DNA of 24,327 nucleotides from an uncultured Paracoccaceae bacterium (GTDB lineage Bacteria > Pseudomonadota > Alphaproteobacteria > Rhodobacterales > Rhodobacteraceae), in contig CALBSG010000088.1 of assembly GCA_937927675.1 (NCBI GenBank), positions 1 through 24,327 on the forward strand, read 5' to 3'. Below the pieces are notes generated by a model, which saw only the letters and a program-made list of their open reading frames with translations, made no database searches and was not told the origin of the DNA. Shown here one piece after another: positions 17,395 to 24,327 of the stretch (positions are counted from its first letter, which is position 1; each line of letters begins with the position of its first letter). The translations under genes were made by a program, and so were the position numbers.

Positions 17395-18873
17395 ATGCAA
17401 GACGACCCCACTCCGCTGCTGACACCAGACCAAGCCGCTTCGCAATCCTTTGACAACGCGGCGCTGGCCGTTGAACGGCTGGAGGCGCTGTACCAAGACG
17501 CCACAAGCTTTCTGGCGCGCCATTTCAGCACAGCGGTTCTGGACGGCAAACCGGCAACCCGGATCCGCGCCTTTTACCCAGAAATCCGCCTGACGGTGAT
17601 CAGCCATGCCAAGGTCGACAGCCGCCTGTCCTTTGGCCATGTCGCGGGTCCCGGCACCTATTCCACAACGATCACCCGCCCCGACCTGTTTCGCGCCTAT
17701 CTGACGCAGCAAATTGCGCTTTTGATGGAAAACCATGGCGTGACAGTACAGATCGGGCCGTCACAAACCCCGATCCCGGTACATTTCGCGGTCGCTGGCA
17801 ACCCAAACGTCGCCGTGCCGCAGGAAGGCGTGTTGGAGTTTTCCCTGCGGGACGTCTTTGATGTGCCCGATCTTGCCACCACCAATGATGACATCGTCAA
17901 CGGCACCCGCACGTTCAACGATGACGGCTCGATGCCCTTGGCACCGTTTACGGCGCAGCGGGTGGATTACTCGCTGGCGCGGTTGTCGCATTATACGGCA
18001 ACCGATGCGGCGCATTTCCAGAACCATGTGCTGTTCACAAACTATCAGTTCTACGTCGACGAATTTGAATCCTATGCCCGCGCCATGCTGGCGGACAAAT
18101 CGCAACGTTACGTCAGTTTTGTCGCCACCGGGAATCAAGAGATCTTCACCCCCGATGGTCCGATCGTGCCGCCATCGAAAATGCCCCAGATGCCGACCTA
18201 TCACCTGAAACGCGCCGATGGGCAGGGCATCACACTGGTCAACATCGGTGTTGGCCCGTCCAATGCCAAAACCGCGACCGATCATATCGCCGTTTTGCGC
18301 CCGCATGCGTGGTTGATGGTGGGGCATTGCGCGGGTCTGCGTAACACGCAGTCGCTGGGCGATTTTTGTCTGGCCCATGCCTATTTGCGAGAAGACCATG
18401 TGCTGGACGACGATCTGCCCGTCTGGGTGCCAATCCCGGCCTTGGCAGAAATCCAGATTGCGTTGGAAGAAGCCGTCGCAGAGGTGACCCAGCTCAAAGG
18501 GTATGACCTGAAGCGCATCATGCGGACCGGCACGGTTGCCACGATCGACAATCGAAACTGGGAACTGCGCGACCAATCCGGCCCGGTTCGGCGCCTGTCA
18601 CAATCGCGCGCCATCGCGCTGGATATGGAAAGCGCGACAATCGCCGCCAATGGGTTTCGGTTTCGGGTGCCTTACGGCACGCTGCTGTGCGTCAGCGATA
18701 AACCGCTGCATGGCGAGTTGAAATTACCGGGTATGGCCAGCGATTTCTACAAGACACAAGTCAGCCGACATTTGCAGATCGGAATTCGGGCGATGGAGCG
18801 CCTGCGCGAAACGCCGGTTGCGCGAATCCACAGTCGAAAGTTGCGGAGTTTTGAGGAAACCGCCTTCCTTTGA
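17395..18873 (+). CDS. amn: AMP nucleosidase
   Basis: Hydrolyses AMP to adenine and ribose 5-phosphate, tuning the adenylate pool; cytoplasmic. The 492-residue protein has the N-terminal AMP nucleosidase domain (FYPEIRLTVISH, SFGHVAGPGTYSTTITRPD) and a C-terminal nucleoside-phosphorylase fold with IGVGPSNAKTATDHIAVLRP, the ribose-contacting DMES at 410-413 and the acid Asp435 in CVSDKPLHGELKLPG, ending SRKLRSFEETAFL. Length matches E. coli Amn (484). AGGA is close to the ATG (3 bases) with GGAAG further up. Upstream, TTGCGA (17339-17344) and TTTAGA (17362-17367) at 17-base spacing could be a weak promoter. No partner gene is obvious. Confidence 0.94.
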   Translation: MQDDPTPLLTPDQAASQSFDNAALAVERLEALYQDATSFLARHFSTAVLDGKPATRIRAFYPEIRLTVISHAKVDSRLSFGHVAGPGTYSTTITRPDLFRAYLTQQIALLMENHGVTVQIGPSQTPIPVHFAVAGNPNVAVPQEGVLEFSLRDVFDVPDLATTNDDIVNGTRTFNDDGSMPLAPFTAQRVDYSLARLSHYTATDAAHFQNHVLFTNYQFYVDEFESYARAMLADKSQRYVSFVATGNQEIFTPDGPIVPPSKMPQMPTYHLKRADGQGITLVNIGVGPSNAKTATDHIAVLRPHAWLMVGHCAGLRNTQSLGDFCLAHAYLREDHVLDDDLPVWVPIPALAEIQIALEEAVAEVTQLKGYDLKRIMRTGTVATIDNRNWELRDQSGPVRRLSQSRAIALDMESATIAANGFRFRVPYGTLLCVSDKPLHGELKLPGMASDFYKTQVSRHLQIGIRAMERLRETPVARIHSRKLRSFEETAFL

Positions 18874-19014
18874 CGCTTCTCCGGCAGCGAAAAACCCGGC
18901 TTAAAAAGGAAAAACCCCTTGCCTTACAGGCTTGAAACATGGGAAGCCAAGCCGTCGCCGCAAGGCAGGTTATGACCGGGCAACGAAGCCGGCCCCAATC
19001 GAAGGACTAACAAA

Positions 19015-19302
19015 ATGACCAAACCGATGACCAAGACTCAACTCGTGGCTGCAATTGCCGAGACCATGGGCGCCGACAAGAAAACCGCTGGCGCTGCATT
19101 GGACGCGATCGCCGAAGTCGTGGCCAAGGAAGTTGCCGCAGGCGGCGCCGTGACGCTGCCGGGTCTGGGCAAGGTCGTCTGCCGTGAACGCGCAGAGCGT
19201 ATGGTGCGCAACCCGGCCACCAATGAAATGGTGAAAAAGCCCGCTGACAAGCAGGTGAAATTCTCGATCGCGAAAGCGCTGAAGGACAGCGTCAACGCCT
19301 GA
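19015..19302 (+). CDS. hup: HU family nucleoid DNA-binding protein
   Basis: Small basic architectural protein that bends and compacts DNA as a dimer. The 95-residue sequence follows the HU/IHF pattern: helix pair (TKTQLVAAIAETMGADKKTA, ALDAIAEVVAKEVAAG), the GAVTLPGLGKVVCRER strand, then the DNA-embracing arm with RNPATNEMVKKPADKQ, which contains the intercalating proline (RNP), and the closing helix VKFSIAKALKDSV. AAGGA eight bases before the ATG supports the start. The 141-base gap upstream probably holds its promoter, though I cannot place one. A strong terminator follows, so it is likely a single-gene unit. Confidence 0.95.
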   Translation: MTKPMTKTQLVAAIAETMGADKKTAGAALDAIAEVVAKEVAAGGAVTLPGLGKVVCRERAERMVRNPATNEMVKKPADKQVKFSIAKALKDSVNA

Positions 19303-19325
19303 TCGCTTGGCCGATAAAATGGCTG

Positions 19326-19355
19326 AAAAGGGTCGCCCTAGGCGGCCCTTTTTTT
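19326..19355 (+). terminator. Rho-independent terminator after the HU gene
   Basis: GGGTCGCC / GGCGGCCC hairpin with one G-T wobble and a 3-base CTA loop, flanked by four A on the 5' side that pair with the start of a run of seven T (19349-19355). It begins 24 bases past the HU stop. Confidence 0.9.
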
Positions 19356-19379
19356 ATGGAACGATCTGGGGCGGGCACT

Positions 19380-20255
19380 ATGGATATCAAAGCCATTGCT
19401 TTGGGGCTGATCTTTGCCGTGATGTGGTCATCGGCCTTTGCGTCAGCCCGCATCATCCTGCTGGACGCCCCACCCCTATGGTCGCTAGCCCTGCGTTTTC
19501 TGATTTCTGGCGGGCTTGCCGTTCTGGTCGCCCGCTTGCTTGGTCAGGACTGGCGCCTTCCCCGCCCGCAGGCGCGGGCCGTCGTCATCTTTGGCCTATG
19601 CCAAAACGCGCTTTATCTTGGCCTGTTTTTCATTGCGCTTCAGCGGATCGAAGCCTCGCTCGCCTCAATCATCGCCTCCTCTATGCCGCTAATCGTAGCG
19701 GGCTTGGGCCGGGTTTTACGCGGAGAGCGGTTGTCGCCTTTGGGCCTTGCCGGGATGTTTGCGGGATTTACCGGGGTCGCCCTGATCATGGGCAGCCGGA
19801 TCGAGGCTGGGGCAGATCCGTTATCCGTCGCGCTATGCGTGATCGGGGCAACAGCGCTTGCGGTTGCGACCCTGACGGTGCGCGGCGCAAGTGCCGGGGG
19901 CAACCTGTTGATGGTGGTCGGGCTGCAAATGCTGGTCGGTTCGGTCGCGCTGACGCTGGTGGCCATGGCGATGGAGCCGCTGCATGTCACCTTGACCGCA
20001 AGGCTTGCAGTGGCTTTCGCCTATCAGATCGTTGTGCCGGGACTGACCGCCACATTGATCTGGTTCTCGCTGGTTGGGCGGATCGGCGCGGTAAAGGCCT
20101 CGGCCTTTCACTTTCTGAATCCGTTCTTTGGCGTTTTGATTGCCTCGATGCTGCTGGGCGAAAAGATCAGCCTTTTGGACATGGTGGGCGTTGCCGTAGC
20201 GACTGCTGGAATTCTGGCGGTGCAGATGGCCCGGATGGGCCGCGCTGCGACTTAA
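19380..20255 (+). CDS. EamA/DMT family transporter (third of three)
   Basis: Drug/metabolite transporter superfamily permease, 291 residues, about ten hydrophobic segments in two EamA repeats: ALGLIFAVMWSSAFASARI at the N-terminus, SIIASSMPLIVAGLGRVLRGE closing repeat one, and FHFLNPFFGVLIASMLLGEK in repeat two. The ATG at 19380 is preferred over 19356, because the latter sits directly against the T run of the HU terminator and would give an uncharacteristic leader; GGGGCGGG upstream is a loose ribosome binding site. The stop shares the palindrome TTAA with the stop of the convergent penicillin-binding protein. Substrate unknown. Confidence 0.87.
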   Translation: MDIKAIALGLIFAVMWSSAFASARIILLDAPPLWSLALRFLISGGLAVLVARLLGQDWRLPRPQARAVVIFGLCQNALYLGLFFIALQRIEASLASIIASSMPLIVAGLGRVLRGERLSPLGLAGMFAGFTGVALIMGSRIEAGADPLSVALCVIGATALAVATLTVRGASAGGNLLMVVGLQMLVGSVALTLVAMAMEPLHVTLTARLAVAFAYQIVVPGLTATLIWFSLVGRIGAVKASAFHFLNPFFGVLIASMLLGEKISLLDMVGVAVATAGILAVQMARMGRAAT

Positions 20256-22456
20256 CGCTGCTCCTCTCGCAGCTTTTCCAACAGACTCTTTTCTTCCTGT
20301 ATGGGCTGCTGCCCGCCACCGCGTAGCGCCTCGTCCAGATTTTGGAAAATGCCGTTTTGGCCTGAGCCCGGAGCAACACCCAATCCGGCATCCGGCCCAT
20401 AGCCTTGCACCGGGGGCTGACGCGGTGTGGGCACAATCATTGGCAATTCCGTGACTGGCAGCCCGTCATGCACCCGCGTCATCACCTCGTGCCAGATTTC
20501 AGCCGGCAGCCCGCCACCCGTGACACCCTTCAACGGTGTGTTGTCATCATAGCCCATCCAAACGCCTGCGACATAATCCGCCGTAAAGCCGACGAACCAC
20601 GCATCGCGGCCAGCTGTGGTGGTGCCGGTCTTTCCCGCCGCAGGCCGATCCGCCAGCCGCGCCCGCGTGCCGGTGCCGGAATTGACCACCTGCGCCATCA
20701 TGTAGACCAACTGTTGGGCGGCTTGCTCGGATATCACCCGTTCGCCAATACCGGTTTCGGTGAACATGTTCAGCTCTTCGTTGCCCGGCACTTCCAGAAT
20801 ACGAATGCCATAAGGCTGCACCGACGAGCCGCCATTCAGGATGCCCGCATAGGCCCCCGTCATATCAATCAGCGTCGCCTCGCTGGCGCCCAGCGCCAAG
20901 GCCGGACCGGCAGCCATATCTGATCCAATGCCAAAGTCGGCAGCAATTTTGCGAACATTCTCGCGCCCGGCAGCCTCAGACACGCGAACTGCCGGAATGT
21001 TGCGACTTTCCTCAAGGGCTTGCGTCAGCGTGATAAGTCCTTTGAACTCATCGTCATAGTTCTTTGGAGTCCACGGTCCAGAGCCGGGAATGTTTATGGT
21101 CAGCGGCGTATCCTCGACGAAATCCATCGGCGACCAGCCCTGATCCAAAGCCGCGGCATAGACAAAGGGTTTGAAGGCGGAGCCGGTCTGCCGCAACGCT
21201 TGTGTCGCGCGGTTGAAACTGCCCGCGGCTTCCGTCTTGCGCCCGCCGACCATGGCGCGCACGGCGCCATCCGCGCTCATCACCACAATGGCGGCTTGGG
21301 CGTTGGACCCGTCCTTGATCTTGTTTTCAAAGACCGCCGCCAGCCCCTCCTCGGCCTTCTTTTGCAAATCGGTGTCCAACGTCGTGCGGATCACCACATC
21401 TTCCATCGTCTCCTTCGTCAGGAAAGAAGGCGCGGATTCCATCACCCAATCGGCAAAGAAACCGCCGGATTTGGTCTGGGCCGCCTGCGACAACTGCGCA
21501 GGATGCGCCCGCGCCTCGTCAGCCTCGGCTGTGGTCAGATAACCCTGTTCCTCCATCAGCCCGACGATGATGTTCGCCCGATCTTGTGCGCGCTGCAGAT
21601 TGGTGGTCGGCGCATATTTTGACGGCGCCTTCAAAAGCCCCGCCAACATCGCGGCCTGAGCCGGGCTGACATCATGGGCAGAAATGCCGAAATAACGTTG
21701 CGCGGCCGCCTCGAACCCCCGCGCCCCTGCGCCCAGATAGGCGCGGTTGAAATAGATCGTCAGGATCTCTTCCTTGGAGTATTTCACCTCCATCGCCACG
21801 GCGAAGGGAAGTTCTTTCAGCTTGCGCATCACCCCGCCGGACCGGCAATCTTCTTCGTAATCGGCCTCTGATTTCCATTTGGCCTGATCGTAGACCACGC
21901 CAAGACACAAAAGCTTGGCCACCTGCTGGGTGATGGTCGACCCCCCGTTTCCAGACAGCGGCCCACGACCTTCGGACAGGTTGATGCGCACGGCGCTGGC
22001 AATGCCGCGCGGGCTTACGCCGTAATGCCAGTAAAACCGCTTGTCCTCGGTCGCCACCACCGCATCATGCAGATAGGGCGATACGTTTTCGGCAGTGCTC
22101 TGCCCCCCAAAGGTTTCGCCGCGCCACGCGAAAACCCGGTCATTGCGATCCAAAAGCGTGACTGAACCGCGCGCACGCCCGTCCAGAAGATCGGTCACGG
22201 GGGGAAGCTGGGCGTAGAAGTAGAACACAATCCCGCCAAAGATCAGCGCGGTGACAACGGTGATCCGCCAAACGATGCCAAAGAACAAGCGCCACAAGAA
22301 GCCGAAAAAGCGGGCGATCAACCCAGCCTGCGGCTTTTTCGTGGTTTTGCGCGGCTTGCGGGGCGGCGGCGGTGCAGCGGCCTTGCGCGTGGTTTTCGGC
22401 GCACCATAGCGCCGGTCCGCCACCATCGGGCGTTGCCCATTACCTTTTACTGCCAT
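20252..22456 (-). CDS. Class A penicillin-binding protein (PBP1A type)
   Basis: Bifunctional peptidoglycan synthase, 734 residues, with a basic Pro/Lys-rich cytoplasmic tail (1-48) and one membrane anchor (about 60-82). The GT51 glycosyltransferase has Glu137 in ATEDKRFYWH and GGSTITQQ (171-178). The transpeptidase has Ser426 in TGSAFK, SRN (484-486) and KTG (609-611). Between GGSTITQQVAKLL and RKLKE there is an extra stretch of about 20 residues (about 184-207) with Cys184 and Cys204, absent from E. coli PBP1A. A charged, Gln/Glu-rich C-terminal tail follows. The ATG at 22456 gives the expected architecture. It is convergent with the EamA gene, overlapping four bases, and divergent from glnK across 263 bases. 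Confidence 0.93.
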   Translation of the reverse strand: MAVKGNGQRPMVADRRYGAPKTTRKAAAPPPPRKPRKTTKKPQAGLIARFFGFLWRLFFGIVWRITVVTALIFGGIVFYFYAQLPPVTDLLDGRARGSVTLLDRNDRVFAWRGETFGGQSTAENVSPYLHDAVVATEDKRFYWHYGVSPRGIASAVRINLSEGRGPLSGNGGSTITQQVAKLLCLGVVYDQAKWKSEADYEEDCRSGGVMRKLKELPFAVAMEVKYSKEEILTIYFNRAYLGAGARGFEAAAQRYFGISAHDVSPAQAAMLAGLLKAPSKYAPTTNLQRAQDRANIIVGLMEEQGYLTTAEADEARAHPAQLSQAAQTKSGGFFADWVMESAPSFLTKETMEDVVIRTTLDTDLQKKAEEGLAAVFENKIKDGSNAQAAIVVMSADGAVRAMVGGRKTEAAGSFNRATQALRQTGSAFKPFVYAAALDQGWSPMDFVEDTPLTINIPGSGPWTPKNYDDEFKGLITLTQALEESRNIPAVRVSEAAGRENVRKIAADFGIGSDMAAGPALALGASEATLIDMTGAYAGILNGGSSVQPYGIRILEVPGNEELNMFTETGIGERVISEQAAQQLVYMMAQVVNSGTGTRARLADRPAAGKTGTTTAGRDAWFVGFTADYVAGVWMGYDDNTPLKGVTGGGLPAEIWHEVMTRVHDGLPVTELPMIVPTPRQPPVQGYGPDAGLGVAPGSGQNGIFQNLDEALRGGGQQPIQEEKSLLEKLREEQR

Positions 22457-22574
22457 GCCTCTGCCCGATCCGTCTTTGCGTGATCTTGTTGTGCGTCACC
22501 TTAACGACTTTGGCACGGATTGCGAAGGGTCGTGGGCGATGATTCGCCTACGCTGGTCGCTCAATTTTCAGGCA

Positions 22575-22613
22575 CTGCCGCAAATTTATGCAGCAGTTGG
22601 CATGAAATCGGCG
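22575..22613 (+). promoter_or_regulatory. Candidate control region of glnK-amtB (dyad plus -24/-12-like element)
   Basis: An imperfect 22-base dyad at 22575-22596 (CTGCCGCA and TGCAGCAG outer parts, 8 of 11 pairs) is followed by TGGCA at 22598-22602 and GC at 22611-22612. The GG-to-GC distance of 10 bases is right for a sigma-54 promoter, but the -12 element is imperfect. In Rhodobacter, NtrC is known to work with the housekeeping polymerase, so the dyad may matter more than the -24/-12. The rest of the 263-base gap shows no gene I can support. Confidence 0.3.
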
Positions 22614-22719
22614 CTGCAGCCACCCTCTGCCCCGCCTCAAACTTGTGCTGCACCTGCGAAGGCCGCCTGATTTCCCGGTGCGGTCCGCCTATGGGCCCTA
22701 AGATGAAAAGGGGTGCGAC

Positions 22720-23058
22720 ATGAAGATGATCATTGCCGCCATCAAGCCTTACAAGCTGGACGAGGTGCGCGAAGCGCTGACCGCGATCGGCGTTCGGGGA
22801 ATGATGGTTACCGAAATCAAAGGGTTTGGCACACAGTCGGGCCATACCGAGATTTATCGCGGCGCCGAATATGCCGTGAATTTCGTGCCGAAGATGCGGC
22901 TTGAAATCGTGGTGGCCGACGGCATGGCCGAAACCGTGGTCGACACGATCACCAAAACCGCCCGGACCGGGAAGATCGGTGACGGCAAGATTTTTGTCAT
23001 GGATGTCGAGAAAGCCCTGCGCGTGCGCACCGGCGACATCGACGACGACGCGCTTTAA
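22720..23058 (+). CDS. glnK: PII nitrogen regulatory protein GlnK
   Basis: Trimeric signal protein that senses ATP/ADP and 2-oxoglutarate and blocks the AmtB channel when nitrogen is plentiful. The 112-residue protein has the family length, the uridylylation Tyr51 in the T-loop (GHTEIYRGAEY), the B-loop TGKIGDGKIF with its nucleotide contacts, and the C-loop RTGDIDDDAL. AAAAGGGG six bases before the ATG is a strong ribosome binding site. It is named glnK rather than glnB because it lies 13 bases before amtB, the usual pairing. It is probably expressed on nitrogen limitation. Confidence 0.95.
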   Translation: MKMIIAAIKPYKLDEVREALTAIGVRGMMVTEIKGFGTQSGHTEIYRGAEYAVNFVPKMRLEIVVADGMAETVVDTITKTARTGKIGDGKIFVMDVEKALRVRTGDIDDDAL

Positions 23059-23071
23059 GGGGGGACGCGAG

Positions 23072-24327
23072 ATGAAGAAACTGATGCTTTCCACAGCCTC
23101 ATTGCTTGCCGCGCTGCCCGCACTGGCACAAGAGGTCGCCACCGAAGCCGCCGCCCCCGTCATGGACAAGGGCGATGTGAGCTGGATGATGATTTCATCC
23201 GTGTTGGTGCTTTTCATGACCCTGCCGGGTCTGGCGCTGTTCTATGGCGGTTTGGTGCGCAGCAAGAACATGCTGTCGATCCTGATGCAAACCACGATCA
23301 TCGCGTGCCTGATGATGGTCGTCTGGGTGGTTTATGGCTATTCCGTCACCTTCGGCGGGTCCACCAGCGCGATCTGGGGCGGCACAGCCAAGCTGTTCCT
23401 TGCCGGGGTCACGGCGGACAGCATGTCGGCGACCTTCAGCGCGGGCTATGTCATCCCGGAATATCTGTTCATCGTGTTCCAGATGACCTTTGCGGCCATC
23501 ACCCCCGCCCTCATCATCGGCGCCTTTGCCGAGCGGGTAAAATTCAGCGCAGTTCTGGTGTTCTCGCTGCTGTGGGTGACGTTCTCTTACTTCCCGATCG
23601 CACATATGGTCTGGGACGTCTCGGGCTACCTGTTTGCCAAGGGCGCGATCGACTTTGCCGGCGGCACCGTGGTGCATATCAACGCCGGGATCGCGGCGCT
23701 GGTCGGCTGTATCGTGATCGGCAAGCGTGTGGGCTATGGCCGCGAAAACATGGCGCCGCATTCGATGGTAATGACCATGATCGGCGCCTCCATGCTGTGG
23801 GTCGGCTGGTTTGGTTTCAACGTTGGCTCTAACCTTGAGGCCAATGGCGGCGCGACGCTGGCAATGATGAACACCTTTATCGCGACGGCGGCAGCAACTC
23901 TGGTCTGGTCGCTGCTGGAAGGCATCCAGCGCGGCAAGGCATCGATGCTGGGTGCAGCGTCGGGCATGGTGGCGGGTCTGGTCGCCATCACCCCGGCTTG
24001 TGGCACAGTCGGCCCGATGGGCGGCATTGCCCTTGGCGCGATTGCGGCGGCGGTCTGCTATTTCTTCGTCACCGTGGTGAAGAACAAGCTGAAATATGAC
24101 GACAGCCTTGATGTCTTTGGCATCCACGGCGTTGGCGGGATCATCGGCGCAGTTCTGACGGGTGTGTTCTCGGCCGGTTGGCTGGGCGGCATCAAGGGCG
24201 ATGATTATGACATCGCGGCGCAAGTCTGGATCCAGATCGAAGCCGTGGCGATCACGCTGGTGTGGTCGGGTGTGGTGTCGTTCATCCTTTACAAGCTGGT
24301 CGACGCAGTGATTGGCCTGCGTGTGGA
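23072..24327 (+). CDS. amtB: Ammonium transporter AmtB, cut by the window end
   Basis: Inner-membrane ammonium channel, trimeric, with about 11 helices after a cleaved signal peptide (MKKLMLSTASLLAALPALAQ). 418 codons are present without a stop; the 3' end is outside the window. Family landmarks are the pore gate Phe140 (FQMTFAAITP), twin histidines H202 (GGTVVHINAG) and H352 (FGIHGVGG), Phe248 in WFGFN, and the segment TPACGTVGPMGG. It follows glnK by 13 bases with a G-rich stretch before the ATG. The regulator GlnK from the same operon plugs the channel in studied bacteria. Confidence 0.95.
   Translation, partial: MKKLMLSTASLLAALPALAQEVATEAAAPVMDKGDVSWMMISSVLVLFMTLPGLALFYGGLVRSKNMLSILMQTTIIACLMMVVWVVYGYSVTFGGSTSAIWGGTAKLFLAGVTADSMSATFSAGYVIPEYLFIVFQMTFAAITPALIIGAFAERVKFSAVLVFSLLWVTFSYFPIAHMVWDVSGYLFAKGAIDFAGGTVVHINAGIAALVGCIVIGKRVGYGRENMAPHSMVMTMIGASMLWVGWFGFNVGSNLEANGGATLAMMNTFIATAAATLVWSLLEGIQRGKASMLGAASGMVAGLVAITPACGTVGPMGGIALGAIAAAVCYFFVTVVKNKLKYDDSLDVFGIHGVGGIIGAVLTGVFSAGWLGGIKGDDYDIAAQVWIQIEAVAITLVWSGVVSFILYKLVDAVIGLRV

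Noticed and set aside
19307..20326. A 339-codon + strand frame over the third transporter
   Set aside because: It runs through the terminator and the permease in another frame, with Arg/Gly-rich low-complexity content; the EamA frame is the real one.
22511..22526. TGGCACG-GAT-TGCGA as a sigma-54 promoter for glnK
   Set aside because: The GG-to-GC distance is 8 bases instead of 10, incompatible with sigma-54 recognition despite the good -24 half.
22455..22670. A 71-codon frame between the PBP gene and glnK
   Set aside because: No ribosome binding site, no recognisable family, and it fills what must be the promoter region of two divergent genes.
23195..24223. A 342-codon open frame opposite amtB, rich in His, Asp and Arg
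   Set aside because: Antisense shadow of amtB, whose conserved residues prove the + strand frame.

Overview
The window looks like a chromosomal housekeeping segment of a GC-rich alphaproteobacterium, most likely of the family Rhodobacteraceae. This rests on high GC, the lytic transglycosylase/dapA pair, a two-gene tamA-tamB operon, UbiG (ubiquinone), a penicillin-binding protein with a cysteine-containing insertion that I associate with that clade, and glnK-amtB. There is no rRNA or tRNA gene, so the genus cannot be named. I saw no insertion sequence, phage gene, CRISPR array or toxin-antitoxin pair, and base and codon usage look even throughout.

Layout. 1-1.9 kb: proline iminopeptidase (-) divergent from ubiG (+). 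1.95-7.26 kb: tamA-tamB, the outer-membrane protein insertion/translocation pair, overlapping by one base. 7.28-9.18 kb (-): a FAD oxidoreductase resembling the oxidase half of MnmC, followed by a YihY/BrkB membrane protein. 9.23-10.8 kb (+): MnmD, the methyltransferase half of MnmC, overlapping an EamA transporter. 10.8-12.7 kb (-): Slt-type lytic transglycosylase. 12.9-14.7 kb (+): dapA and a second EamA transporter. 14.7-17.2 kb (-): an NAD-binding epimerase-like protein followed by an XRE-cupin regulator that runs without a stop into a VOC/cupin protein. 17.4-19.3 kb (+): AMP nucleosidase and an HU protein with a strong terminator. 19.4-20.3 kb (+): a third EamA transporter. 20.3-22.5 kb (-): class A penicillin-binding protein. 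22.7 kb to the end (+): glnK and amtB, the latter cut by the window edge.

Working together: glnK-amtB is the classical ammonium uptake unit with its PII regulator. tamA-tamB act at the outer membrane. dapA supplies diaminopimelate/lysine, and the transglycosylase and PBP handle peptidoglycan turnover and synthesis. MnmD and its divergent FAD neighbour may together do what fused MnmC does at the tRNA wobble uridine. 

The strongest anomaly is a run of eight G (eight C on the coding strand) at 15799-15806, at the junction of the XRE-cupin/VOC-cupin reading frame. One base fewer or one more would end the regulator on a stop overlapping an internal ATG that has its own ribosome binding site. An 18-base perfect inverted repeat just upstream of this gene is a likely operator. 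I did not find a wholly new multi-gene system.
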